A stretch of 64,000 nucleotides of DNA from an uncultured Aquimarina sp. (GCA_947498775.1 CANMLL010000021.1:32653-96652), one strand, 5' to 3'. Shown: positions 53,420 through 62,488, counted from the first letter of the stretch. The notes: generated by a model from the letters alone, not told the origin. Numbers and translations are program-made.

Positions 53420-53594
53420 GATAATTTTATGATTTAATTTGTTTTGAAAGGTATATGCTTTATTGATGAAATACATCCCTATTTTCAGTGAAAAGATTAT
53501 TATAGGGTAGACTAGGTTGATCCATAACTTTTTGATATTTTAGTACTTCTTAGAAACCTTTTGTGCCCACCATCACTATCAAATTATAGCTCTT

Positions 53595-55502
53595 ATGAAC
53601 CTTCTTAAAAACACCACACTTTTACTCGTACTATTCTTTTGTCTTCATCTAAACGCCCAGAGTAACCTTAATACAAGAATAGAAAATGCCTTTGCCACCA
53701 TTGATAGTGCCCCAAAAAAAACGTATGAAGAGCTTTTAAAATTAAAATCTGCTGATGGACTCAAGGATACTCTAAAAGTCAAACTACATTTATACCTTGC
53801 TAATTATCATAATAAATTCAATACATCAGACTCTGCAGTTTACTATGCCAATAAAGTGCTTACTGCAACAACTAATAAAAAAAAGATTGCCGGGGCCAAT
53901 AGAGTCATAGGTTCTTCATATAGCCGCAATGGGCAAAGAGAAGCGGCGTTAAAATCATTAAGCATAAGCTTAGAAATTGCTAAAGAAATTAATGACCAGC
54001 AATTAATATGTACAGTATATTCAGATCTAGGACACTTATATTTTTTTAAGGGTGATCATGATAAAGCATTGACTTTCTTTGAAGAAAGTCTTAACACAGC
54101 ACAAAATGATAAGGATATCAATAGAATTGAGGTAAATATCGGTAATGTATATTATAGGAAATTAGATTTTGAAAAGGCAAAAACATATTTCCTGAAAGGG
54201 CTTAAAGCACTAGAAAAACAAAAGAATCCATATTTTGAAACCTCTGTACACATTAATCTTGGTGTTATAGCAATCCAGGAAAAAGAGTATAAAAAAGCTC
54301 AGGAATATCTTGAAAAAGCTCAAAAATTATCGAAAGAAAACAACTTCCAGCCCTTTCTTATCGTAACTACTTATAATCTGGGCTATATCAAAGATGTGAT
54401 AGGTAATTATAGAGGAGCGATAAAAATTTACGATAAAGCATTAGCCGTCGCCATGGCAAACTCTAATTTAGAATATCAAAAAGTAATCTATAATTCTTTG
54501 GCAGATGCGTACACTAAAATTGAAGATTATAAAAATGCGAATTTACTATTGCAAAAGCATTATCAGCTACAAGATTCTCTCAAAAAAAACGCTTATGACA
54601 AAGAATTAAATAAGCTTGGGATTACCCTTGAAACTACTCAAAAAGAAAACGAAATCACACGTCAAAAAGCAGAGATCCAACATCAAAAAGTAATTAAACA
54701 AGGAGCTGTAGCTAGTGGTAGTATACTTTTGATTTTTGCAATATTGCTGATTGTATTTTATTACCAGAAATTAAGAGCGCAGGTTTCTTTAAATGCGTCA
54801 GAAAAAGAAATTAGAAAAAAGGAAGTAGAAGCTTTGAAAAAAGAACAAGAACTTCGATTGATTATTGCGGCTACCGTGGCAGAAGATAAAGAACGAGAAC
54901 GTATTGCAAGGAAGCTGCATGATAGTATTGGCAGCAATTTGGCAGGGATAGCCTTACAACTCAACGATGCTGATATGAATACGACAAAAATTGATGTGCT
55001 AAAACGTTATCTCAACGAGACTTACGAGCTTGTAAGGGATATGTCGCACAGCCTTATTCCTAAAAGTTTTAAAAATCACGTTTTTACAGAATATCTCGAC
55101 GATTATTTGAATAGAAATGCAAAAAATGCAAAGTTATCTTTAACATTTAATGCTCATCCTGCAGGAATAATTAATACATTGCCAGAGACCATACAATACG
55201 AACTATTTCAAATTATACAGGAGCTTTTTACCAATTGCTTAAAACATGCAAAGGCATCTCAATTAGACGTACATTTAAGTATACAAGAGAACATAGTAAA
55301 ATTATTGATAGAAGATAATGGCGTTGGGTTTGACCAAACTTTAATACAAAAAGGTATCGGTTTAAAAAACATACAATCGCGTCTTGAAAATTTATCTGGC
55401 AAACTTCATATTGATACAGTCATAGGCAGAGGAACTATCATTGATATTGATATCCCTGTTTCTTTTGCTGTAAGTGAACTTAACTCATCGTCAACAAAAT
55501 AG
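53595..55502 (+). CDS. TPR sensor histidine kinase (NarX/LytS-like HisKA_3), copy 1
   Basis: A 635-residue kinase. Signal peptide (to LNAQ, residue 21), periplasmic array of TPR units (about 55-330, e.g. KTYFLKGLKALEKQKN), one membrane helix (about 373-392), coiled coil, HisKA_3 with His442 (RERIARKLHDSIGSNLAG), and HATPase with LIEDNGVGFDQ and GIGLKNIQSRL. It is a paralogue of the kinase at 55621. The matching NarL-type regulator is the gene at 58588. The signal sensed is unknown. Confidence 0.93.
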   Translation: MNLLKNTTLLLVLFFCLHLNAQSNLNTRIENAFATIDSAPKKTYEELLKLKSADGLKDTLKVKLHLYLANYHNKFNTSDSAVYYANKVLTATTNKKKIAGANRVIGSSYSRNGQREAALKSLSISLEIAKEINDQQLICTVYSDLGHLYFFKGDHDKALTFFEESLNTAQNDKDINRIEVNIGNVYYRKLDFEKAKTYFLKGLKALEKQKNPYFETSVHINLGVIAIQEKEYKKAQEYLEKAQKLSKENNFQPFLIVTTYNLGYIKDVIGNYRGAIKIYDKALAVAMANSNLEYQKVIYNSLADAYTKIEDYKNANLLLQKHYQLQDSLKKNAYDKELNKLGITLETTQKENEITRQKAEIQHQKVIKQGAVASGSILLIFAILLIVFYYQKLRAQVSLNASEKEIRKKEVEALKKEQELRLIIAATVAEDKERERIARKLHDSIGSNLAGIALQLNDADMNTTKIDVLKRYLNETYELVRDMSHSLIPKSFKNHVFTEYLDDYLNRNAKNAKLSLTFNAHPAGIINTLPETIQYELFQIIQELFTNCLKHAKASQLDVHLSIQENIVKLLIEDNGVGFDQTLIQKGIGLKNIQSRLENLSGKLHIDTVIGRGTIIDIDIPVSFAVSELNSSSTK

Positions 55503-55518
55503 ATGTATATAATTTTCA

Positions 55519-55535
55519 CGGTTTTCAGGGTGTAT
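55519..55535 (+). promoter_or_regulatory. shared GGTTTTCAGGGT element, copy 1
   Basis: CGGTTTTCAGGGTGTAT lies 86 bases upstream of the second kinase gene. The first 13 bases recur exactly upstream of the secreted-protein gene at 57768, and TCAGGGTAT recurs upstream of 59441. Confidence 0.45.
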
Positions 55536-55620
55536 CTGCGCATAGTTTTACATTAGCTTTGGTGGTTTTTAGAAATTTGGTAGTCTATTTTCTAAAATAA
55601 TTACTACGTAAGCGTATTCT

Positions 55621-57639
55621 ATGATGATATTACAAAATAAGAGATTAGCAGTTGTTACTTTTTTATGTTTTTCAGGTTTCAGTGTATTCTCACAATCAAC
55701 AAACCGTTTTGATGAAATATTAGAAAGTGCCAAGGATTCTGTCTTTGTAAATCCTGATTTTACGTGTAATGTATTAGATGAACTGATTAGTATAGGTGTG
55801 TCTGATACACTTGGTATTTCTGAGATGGTTGATAAAAGCGAATATTATTGCGCTATAAAACAATGGGATTCTGCTATGTATTATGCAAAAAAAGCACTCC
55901 CATTAAACAAGTCCAAAAAAAAAGAATCAAAACTCTACAGAATTTTAGGGTCCAGTACAAGGAGAAAACCTTACGACATCAAGGCGACAATGACATGGTA
56001 TAAAAAAGGACTGGCCGTTGCCGAAAAACATAAATTTAAATTAGTAAGCCAGATGATACGCGCTGATATTACTAAAATAAATCAAGGTTTAGAAAATATG
56101 GAAGATGCTATCCGTAGTCTTGATCCTGGATATATGCTTAAAGGTAATAGCAATGAAAAATTTTATAAGCTAAAGCTGAAACGGGCTATTGATTATTATA
56201 AAAGCGGAAATATACAAGCTGCAGAAGATTCTTTTTACCAGATATTAATGCAACATAACAATGCCAATTTTATAAAGAATAAGGCAGCACTCTACAAGGT
56301 ATTAGCATCAATACATACCATAAAAGGGAACTATTACTCTGCTTACAAAAAGTATACTGAAGCGCACACTGCTCTTGTAAAAAGTAGCGCTTACAGCAAT
56401 TTGCCAAATTTGAAAATTAAGATGAATAAAGCATCTAACTACAAAAAAGATTTTGAAGCTATATCAAATACACTTACCTCTTTATTGGCTCAGGGAAAAA
56501 GATCACACGATTTAGACCTACAAAAAGAGATTTACGAATATAAGTTAGAATTTTATGATGTGCTTAAAAATGAAAAAAATCATGAAGAATACACTCTTGA
56601 ATACTATCATTTACGAAATGCAATCGATCGGACTAAGTCACAAAAGAAAATAAAAGATTTACAATTTCAATATGAAATTGCCATGCAAATTAAAAATGTA
56701 AAAGAGCTATCTACCTTATCTGAGAAACAATCGTTACAGCTTAAAACCCAAAAAGAAACCATCACATCCCTCTTGTTAGCTCAAAAATTAAAAGAAGAAC
56801 AAGATAAAAACAGTGTTTTAATACTAAAAAATAAAGACTACGAAATTAAACGACAAAAGCAAGATAAAATAACCTTGCTTGTAGCTTCATTAACCATAAT
56901 AATAGTCGCAATCATTTTATTATTAATATATAATCAGAAGCTAAAAGCACAAATTGCACTCAACAAAATACAAGAACAGATGAGTGAGCAAAAGCTGAAA
57001 TCAATAAAAAAAGATCAAGAGCTCATTTTAATCAAGAATACTATAGAAGCCGAGGACAAGGAAAGAGAACGTATTGCAAGAGAATTGCATGATAGTATTG
57101 CTGGAGACCTTGCTGCGATCAAGCTTCAGTTAAATCATCATAATGGTAATTTTAAAAGTATCATTAAAAGTTTAAAAATTCAATTAGACAGAACTTATGA
57201 ACTGGTAAGGGCATTATCACACAAACTCATGCCAAAACAGTTTACGGATACAGATTTTACAGTGTTCTTAGAGGATTATTTACGAAGAAATGCAAAAAAT
57301 GCTGGCTTTACATTATATTTTAATGGTTTTCCGAAGAAAGAAATTAATGTAATAGATTATGCAATTCAGGAGGAAGTATTCAAAATCGTTCAAGAGTTAT
57401 TTGTAAATAGTGTCAAATATGCTAAAGCTCAAAAATTAGACATCCAACTTACTATGAATGAAAGTGTACTGAAATTAATTTTTGAAGATGACGGGGTGGG
57501 TTTTGATACCGAGATAAAAAAGGGATTGGGGCTTAGAAACATACAGTCCAGACTCAATAATTTACAAGGTAAAATGTATATAGATTCAAAAAAAGCAAGA
57601 GGTACCATAGTAGACATTGATATCCCTTTACAGCGGTAA
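55621..57639 (+). CDS. TPR sensor histidine kinase (NarX/LytS-like HisKA_3), copy 2
   Basis: A 672-residue paralogue of the kinase at 53595 with the same layout: signal peptide (VFSQ, about residue 21), TPR-like helices (about 65-330), membrane helix (about 418-438), coiled coil, HisKA_3 with His490 (RERIARELHDSIAGDLAA) and HATPase (IFEDDGVGFDT, GLGLRNIQSRL). The sensor part is much more diverged than the kinase part, so the two copies probably sense different signals and feed one regulator. Confidence 0.92.
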   Translation: MMILQNKRLAVVTFLCFSGFSVFSQSTNRFDEILESAKDSVFVNPDFTCNVLDELISIGVSDTLGISEMVDKSEYYCAIKQWDSAMYYAKKALPLNKSKKKESKLYRILGSSTRRKPYDIKATMTWYKKGLAVAEKHKFKLVSQMIRADITKINQGLENMEDAIRSLDPGYMLKGNSNEKFYKLKLKRAIDYYKSGNIQAAEDSFYQILMQHNNANFIKNKAALYKVLASIHTIKGNYYSAYKKYTEAHTALVKSSAYSNLPNLKIKMNKASNYKKDFEAISNTLTSLLAQGKRSHDLDLQKEIYEYKLEFYDVLKNEKNHEEYTLEYYHLRNAIDRTKSQKKIKDLQFQYEIAMQIKNVKELSTLSEKQSLQLKTQKETITSLLLAQKLKEEQDKNSVLILKNKDYEIKRQKQDKITLLVASLTIIIVAIILLLIYNQKLKAQIALNKIQEQMSEQKLKSIKKDQELILIKNTIEAEDKERERIARELHDSIAGDLAAIKLQLNHHNGNFKSIIKSLKIQLDRTYELVRALSHKLMPKQFTDTDFTVFLEDYLRRNAKNAGFTLYFNGFPKKEINVIDYAIQEEVFKIVQELFVNSVKYAKAQKLDIQLTMNESVLKLIFEDDGVGFDTEIKKGLGLRNIQSRLNNLQGKMYIDSKKARGTIVDIDIPLQR

Positions 57640-57697
57640 GCATGAGTTCAAAAAGCCTTTTAGCTAACATTATGGTTTAGCTTTTATCCTATTTTGG

Positions 57698-57715
57698 CGG
57701 TTTTCAGGGTAGTAT
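57698..57715 (+). promoter_or_regulatory. shared GGTTTTCAGGGT element, copy 2
   Basis: CGGTTTTCAGGGTAGTAT, identical to copy 1 over the first 13 bases, 53 bases before the start at 57768. Confidence 0.45.
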
Positions 57716-57767
57716 ACCATTCTTTTATTGTCAATTTTTGTAAGACAAATTATTAAATTAAAAAATC

Positions 57768-58556
57768 ATGAAAGTTAAAGGCTTACTACTAATTTTATTT
57801 TTAAGTTCTTTTCAGACCATAACATCACAATACATTTATTTTTATGATGATAATTCATTGTTGGCAAGAGAAGACGAAATTTCTATTGGTGTTGTAAAAG
57901 AAGGAAAAGAGACGGTATACATTATGCAAGGAGGATACAAAAGACTGGATATGTCAAAGAATATGGTGACCATAAATTTAACTTCACGTACTTTGCAAAG
58001 TACTAAAACCATTACCGTAGACATGGCCAAAAATGATGCGGCTTTTTATCTAATTAAATTTTCAAAAGATAATACCTGGAAAATTGTTTCGGTAGAAGAA
58101 GAAGACGCATCCTTTAGCGTAAAAAATGATTACAAACAAATTAAGGAAATTAGAGCCACAAAAAAGCGTAGTAAAAATCATCCTAAAACAACATGGACAA
58201 AGAATGGTTTAAAAGCACATTTTACTACCAAAAGCGATACTATCGAGGGGATATACAAAATGCCATATAAAGAAACTAATATCCCACAAATCACTTTCGG
58301 GATTGTAAAGAATGGTAATAATTTTGATGTAGTCTACTTTTCTGGTGATAGTGAAGACGTCTGGTCTGAAGGTGATATAAAAGCTAGGCTTTACAGAACA
58401 GGAAAAAAAGGAATTTTTCGTTTAGATTGGTATAACTGGGATAAGACTTTAGAAAAAAAGGAAGTTTATGCACGGTTAAATGAAAATGCACTAAAGATAT
58501 TTTTTCCAAATGATACGTATTGGTATTTTCTAAAAATGTATCCTGTTTATAAATAA
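57768..58556 (+). CDS. hypothetical secreted protein in two-component cluster
   Basis: A 262-residue protein with a signal peptide (MKVKGLLLILFLSSFQTITSQ, cut after TSQ or near it). The mature part is beta-rich with two similar-looking segments (about 20-125 and 130-262); YWYFLKMYPVY closes it. I do not recognise a family. It lies between the second kinase and the response regulator gene, 31 bases before the latter, so it is probably co-transcribed with the regulator. It could be a sensed or modulating partner of the periplasmic TPR domains; that is inference. Confidence 0.72.
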   Translation: MKVKGLLLILFLSSFQTITSQYIYFYDDNSLLAREDEISIGVVKEGKETVYIMQGGYKRLDMSKNMVTINLTSRTLQSTKTITVDMAKNDAAFYLIKFSKDNTWKIVSVEEEDASFSVKNDYKQIKEIRATKKRSKNHPKTTWTKNGLKAHFTTKSDTIEGIYKMPYKETNIPQITFGIVKNGNNFDVVYFSGDSEDVWSEGDIKARLYRTGKKGIFRLDWYNWDKTLEKKEVYARLNENALKIFFPNDTYWYFLKMYPVYK

Positions 58557-58587
58557 TAAAAAGAGAGAAAATAAATTCATGTAGTAA

Positions 58588-59235
58588 ATGAAGAAGAATA
58601 TCATCATAGTCGACGATCATAAAATGTTTCTAGAAGGCTTATCCAGTATTTTAGATACAGAGGATGATTACCAAGTGATTCTGGCAACAGACAATGCAAA
58701 AAACGCAGTAAAGTACCTTGAGGTAAACGCTACAGAAAAAGTCGATTTGATTATTACCGATATTGGAATGCCTGATATGAATGGGATAGCGTTTAATGCC
58801 CATGTAAAAAAGCAGTATCCTTCTATACGAACATTAATTGTGAGCACACACAAAGAATCAAAAATGTATCATCTGTTAAAAGATCAGGGGGCAGATGGTT
58901 ATATTCCTAAAAATGCAGAAAAAAAAGAACTGCTAAAGGCCATCAAGAGTATAATGAAGGGTAAGAAATATTTTTCTGAAAGTATAGAAAGAATATATAT
59001 CACACCAAAAGAACCGGGATTAGATGAGATAAGAGATTCACTTACCAACCGGGAACGTGATATTTTATGTCTTATTGCCAAAGAGTATACCACACAAGCC
59101 ATAGGAGATAAACTCTGTTTAAGTAAGCATACTATAGAGAGTTACCGAAAAACTTTGATGACCAAATTAGGAGCCTCTAATGTTGCAGGATTAGCCGTTT
59201 GGTGTATCAAGTTAGAGCTTCAGGATCATTGCTAA
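58588..59235 (+). CDS. NarL/FixJ-type response regulator
   Basis: A 215-residue response regulator. The receiver has the acid pair Asp9-Asp10, phospho-acceptor Asp58 (LIITDIGMPDMNG), Thr/Ser switch (IVSTH) and Lys (YIPKNA). The C-terminal LuxR-type helix-turn-helix runs from LTNRERDILCLIAKEYT to IGDKLCLSKHTIESYRK. It is the probable partner of both upstream TPR kinases. The start is ATG at 58588. A strong terminator follows at 59289. Confidence 0.94.
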   Translation: MKKNIIIVDDHKMFLEGLSSILDTEDDYQVILATDNAKNAVKYLEVNATEKVDLIITDIGMPDMNGIAFNAHVKKQYPSIRTLIVSTHKESKMYHLLKDQGADGYIPKNAEKKELLKAIKSIMKGKKYFSESIERIYITPKEPGLDEIRDSLTNRERDILCLIAKEYTTQAIGDKLCLSKHTIESYRKTLMTKLGASNVAGLAVWCIKLELQDHC

Positions 59236-59288
59236 TCTATTTTAAAAACAACAATGTATAGGGAAGTAATTAGGATTGGTTGCAAACA

Positions 59289-59328
59289 AACAGGATGGTA
59301 CATAAGGGGGTGTACATCCTGTTTTTTA
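59289..59328 (+). terminator. Rho-independent terminator of the two-component cluster
   Basis: AACAGGATGGTACA and TGTACATCCTGTT pair (one bulged G) around an 8-base loop, followed by TTTTTT. Confidence 0.8.
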
Positions 59329-59368
59329 TCTTACTTGCACTTGATAGTGAATGATTTCTCATAATTCA

Positions 59369-59384
59369 CTGAAATCAGGGTATT
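59369..59384 (+). promoter_or_regulatory. shared TCAGGGTAT element, copy 3 (weaker)
   Basis: CTGAAATCAGGGTATT contains TCAGGGTAT like the copies before the kinase and secreted-protein genes, 57 bases before the lipoprotein start at 59441. Confidence 0.3.
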
Positions 59385-59440
59385 TTGACTGCAAATTTTC
59401 AATTATTTTCGTTTCATAATCTTTTAAAACCAAAACTATT

Positions 59441-60175
59441 ATGAAAACACACCACTTAATTTATGGACTTTTAGGATTGTTGCTTTGCTTTTCTTGTGGG
59501 GATGATGATAGCGACAACGAAAATACAAGAGGAGAAACACCAGTTGTTGCAGATATTGCAGAGTTTGAAACCGATTCGTTGGTTATTGGGTATGTAGATA
59601 ACGTTATTAAAACCGCAGATCGCATTGTAGATAACCAGACCGCTTATGATTATGCAATAAAAAATGAATCTTTAACAGAGGAAGAAAAAGAATTGTGGGC
59701 TGAAGCAGCAGGTTTTACAGATTTTAAGAGTTATGAAACCGTAGTTTTAAACCAGCAGGAGACAAGAACTAGGATTGAAGAAAAGTATGGTCTGAGGAAT
59801 CAAAAATTAGTATCAGCAAGAGATTTATGGGTAAGAGCTTTTGTCAAAAGAATAGAGAAATACAAAGCTACCATATATACTATTAATAGAGTGAAAAGCA
59901 TAGGTGATTGCTGGGACTTATACTTAAACAATAATGCTGATTGTATTCATTGTAAAAAGGCTTCTGAAGAATATTATTTGGAAATGGATAAAAAATGGCT
60001 GGAACAATTTGTTGGAGATGATGGTGAATGTAATGCAACTTGTGGTTATATATTCAATAATCTTGTAGACGAACACATAGATTTTTTTGATTGTTGTATC
60101 TCAAACTTTTGTGATTGTCGAGTAGATGATACAGGAGATTATGATGATAAGTGTGGAGATCGATTTAGATTTTGA
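59441..60175 (+). CDS. Cys-rich surface lipoprotein of unknown function
   Basis: A 244-residue lipoprotein: lipobox CFSCG followed by DDDSDNEN, the acidic signal for export to the outer face in flavobacteria. The middle is helical and charged (about 40-150). The C-terminal 80 residues hold about ten cysteines (DCWDLY, DCIHCKK, ECNATCGY, DCCISNFCDCR, KCGDRF), suggesting disulfides or metal binding. I do not recognise a family. It starts a run of small unknown genes on the plus strand. Confidence 0.72.
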   Translation: MKTHHLIYGLLGLLLCFSCGDDDSDNENTRGETPVVADIAEFETDSLVIGYVDNVIKTADRIVDNQTAYDYAIKNESLTEEEKELWAEAAGFTDFKSYETVVLNQQETRTRIEEKYGLRNQKLVSARDLWVRAFVKRIEKYKATIYTINRVKSIGDCWDLYLNNNADCIHCKKASEEYYLEMDKKWLEQFVGDDGECNATCGYIFNNLVDEHIDFFDCCISNFCDCRVDDTGDYDDKCGDRFRF

Positions 60176-60255
60176 CACTCTTATGTAACAATTACAAAAT
60201 ACTAAAAAAAGGGCTATTCATAAGATCTTTATAATACTGATTTAGCACTACTACT

Positions 60256-60810
60256 ATGAATAAAAAATACTGGATACTATTATTTTCTCTACTTATTTTA
60301 GGTTTAGGATCTATAATCTACTTCAATTTTGGCACTGTATATTGCCCCAAAACTAACAAAGCATATTCTAGATGGTTTCCTTATGCAAAAAATGATGTTT
60401 TGGTTTTTAAAAACCCTATTTCGACAAAACAACTAAAAGTTGCCGATTTGATTATTTCATACACAAAAAGTTATAAAAAATCTTTGAAGTGCGGATGTTG
60501 TGAAGATGATATGTTCATATCACTAAAAGGATTAGAAGACACTATTTATATTCGTTTTTCAAATCTTAATAATCCCTATTCTTGTATGGGAAGCTCTCTT
60601 GATGTTCAAAAAAATAAAGGTGACCTAAAAATGCAATACATGCCAAATCCTTTACAAAAAAAATCGGATCGAATTATTTTAGAAGGTCTACAGATTGAAA
60701 AAAATATAGGTATCAAAATGATAAAATTGAATGGGAAATTATGGGTGCTGGATCGTATTATTAAAAAAGAAGACATTCCTAAAGTAGATATCTCTTATAG
60801 CAAATGTTAA
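60256..60810 (+). CDS. hypothetical membrane-anchored protein
   Basis: A 184-residue protein with an N-terminal membrane helix (YWILLFSLLILGLGSIIYF) and a soluble, probably extracytoplasmic part. Cysteines occur at YCPKT, KCGCCEDD, YSCMG and the very C-terminal KC. No family is recognised. It lies 80 bases after the Cys-rich lipoprotein and 19 bases before the next gene. Confidence 0.65.
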   Translation: MNKKYWILLFSLLILGLGSIIYFNFGTVYCPKTNKAYSRWFPYAKNDVLVFKNPISTKQLKVADLIISYTKSYKKSLKCGCCEDDMFISLKGLEDTIYIRFSNLNNPYSCMGSSLDVQKNKGDLKMQYMPNPLQKKSDRIILEGLQIEKNIGIKMIKLNGKLWVLDRIIKKEDIPKVDISYSKC

Positions 60811-60829
60811 TATTAATATAGGCATCGTT

Positions 60830-61492
60830 ATGAGCAGCATTACAATTAGAAAAAAAGTATTAGAAGTCTTAGTTTGGATCACATGCTTAACCGCTCTAGC
60901 ATTTATAACACGACAATATCGTACAGAACTAAAAGAACAAGAAACATTTGAGATTCTCAAATCCAAACTGGTAGACGAGCTGGGGTACAATTATAGAGCT
61001 ATTGTTTATTTTGAATTAAACCAATGGCAACCCATAGCCAAAATAATAGATTCTAATGAGGATAACGGAGCATTACAAATCACTAAAGATCAATTTAAGC
61101 GAATTAACAAAGAGGTATATTCGAAGTTTTTCCCTCTTCATCCTTTACAAACAAATGCATGGGAGGCTTTAAAAAAGACACAATATATTAATTACTTAGA
61201 TTTTCGTTCGATTCAACGATTAGACGATTGCTACAATTATTTTGACGATAGGGAGCAATTTATAACAAAATATCACCTTAACGCTGGTAAAATTGCTTTA
61301 ATAAAAGATAGTATAATGATAGATCAGGCTTATGAATCAGCTAATTTTTGGTATAAAGAATTAAAGACAGATAGTTACATAGTATCAAAACCTTTAATTC
61401 ATATTGAAGACATTCTGAAGCTTTTAGGAGATTCGGGAGAGTATATCAAACCATACAGAGAAGAATATTTTGAAAAAGTACTAGAAAAATAG
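60830..61492 (+). CDS. hypothetical membrane-anchored protein, family A
   Basis: A 220-residue protein. The N-terminal membrane segment RKKVLEVLVWITCLTALAF matches the segment RKTILELLVWLTCITILLA of the 372-residue protein at 52002, including the WxTCxT core. The rest is helical and charged (many Tyr, Asp, Lys), in keeping with that protein, although shorter. Function unknown. 19 bases after the preceding gene. Confidence 0.68.
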   Translation: MSSITIRKKVLEVLVWITCLTALAFITRQYRTELKEQETFEILKSKLVDELGYNYRAIVYFELNQWQPIAKIIDSNEDNGALQITKDQFKRINKEVYSKFFPLHPLQTNAWEALKKTQYINYLDFRSIQRLDDCYNYFDDREQFITKYHLNAGKIALIKDSIMIDQAYESANFWYKELKTDSYIVSKPLIHIEDILKLLGDSGEYIKPYREEYFEKVLEK

Positions 61493-61523
61493 ATATAACT
61501 CATGGGTTATTATTAATACATGC

Positions 61524-61748
61524 ATGAAAGGTAACAACAACGACAGATTCTGGTTTGCTATCATAGTTTTCATAATAAGCCTACTAATTATGTTTGCCTA
61601 TGGAGGCAACTATGCACGATTTGGTTTGTATATATTGGGGTGTATAGCAGTAGTTGCTTTAATTCCTATTCTTTATGTGCTATACTTAATCTTTTCGGAT
61701 TTGATTAAAAACTTTTTCTTTGAATTAGAAAATCGAAAAAAACAATAA
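61524..61748 (+). CDS. small membrane protein with two helices
   Basis: A 74-residue protein with two membrane helices (about residues 9-27 and 31-60) and a charged C-terminus (FELENRKKQ). Not recognised. Co-directional with its neighbours (31 bases after the previous stop). Confidence 0.5.
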   Translation: MKGNNNDRFWFAIIVFIISLLIMFAYGGNYARFGLYILGCIAVVALIPILYVLYLIFSDLIKNFFFELENRKKQ

Positions 61749-61800
61749 TTTTAAAGAGGAATTTGTTTTTCTTAAATTTAGTAATCTAACCTTCTTAAGG

Positions 61801-62163
61801 ATGAAACGGCATAAAACTAAAACCCTCATCAAAAAACCTGTTCCGAAAAATTTATTAGATGATTTGGAAGATGATTTTGAGTTTTATAAGAATTACAACA
61901 GTTATTTAAAAGGTATTTTTTTAGTAGTCTATTTTTTTGGGTTGATCATTAGTATAACACTTATGGAAGTATTCAATAATTTTAAAACTTCATTGAATAT
62001 TTTTCTGACGTGGATACTGGTATCATCAATTCCATTTTTAATTTCATTGATATTATTTATTGGATATACTAAAGCGCTCAAACGAATAGAGAAATTTTTT
62101 TTTTTGAAGAAGGGCATTTTTTTGCTAATCCTTATTATAGAACTACATGGTTTGAAGATGTAA
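61801..62163 (+). CDS. small membrane protein, probably frame-disrupted at a T11 tract
   Basis: A 120-residue frame: charged N-terminus (KKPVPKNLLDDLEDDFEFY), two membrane helices (about 38-60 and 67-90) and a tail that turns into an odd hydrophobic end (KKGIFLLILIIELHGLKM) after a run of 11 T at 62095-62105. With one more T the frame continues FFEEGHFFANPYYRTTWFED... to a stop at 62189, a more plausible hydrophilic tail. So the annotated end may be artificial. No family recognised; a truncated relative follows at 62217. Confidence 0.5.
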   Translation: MKRHKTKTLIKKPVPKNLLDDLEDDFEFYKNYNSYLKGIFLVVYFFGLIISITLMEVFNNFKTSLNIFLTWILVSSIPFLISLILFIGYTKALKRIEKFFFLKKGIFLLILIIELHGLKM

Positions 62164-62216
62164 AAAAGAGTATGAAAAAGCGTATATAATTTTAGGTTTG
62201 AATTAAAAATTAAATG

Positions 62217-62327
62217 ATGAATTCGGCTGAATTAGAGATTTTCAAAAATCAACGATTCATTCCAAAAAATTTAGAAAAAATTACAGCATATACAAAATAC
62301 CATCAAGCCTTATTAATTGTTTGTTAA
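62217..62327 (+). pseudogene. truncated paralogue of the 61801 membrane protein
   Basis: A 36-residue frame (MNSAELEIFKNQRFIPKNLEKI, quoted in part) that aligns with the N-terminal KKPVPKNLLDD...NYNSYLKGIF of the preceding gene: PKNL, then Y/K-rich helix, then hydrophobic start, then stop. It breaks off just where the first membrane helix would begin. I read it as a decayed copy. Confidence 0.35.
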
Positions 62328-62488
62328 TGTCATTTCTTAATGAAATTCTCTAACTCTTTTATAACTTTTTAAGAGTTAGAAATATTTCATAATATATTAA
62401 ACTTTATAAGTAGTATCCTAAGTTTATTATTCTATAAATGTTCAATTTTCTGATATTAGTGCTAAATCATCCAAACTAAACCCTAATC

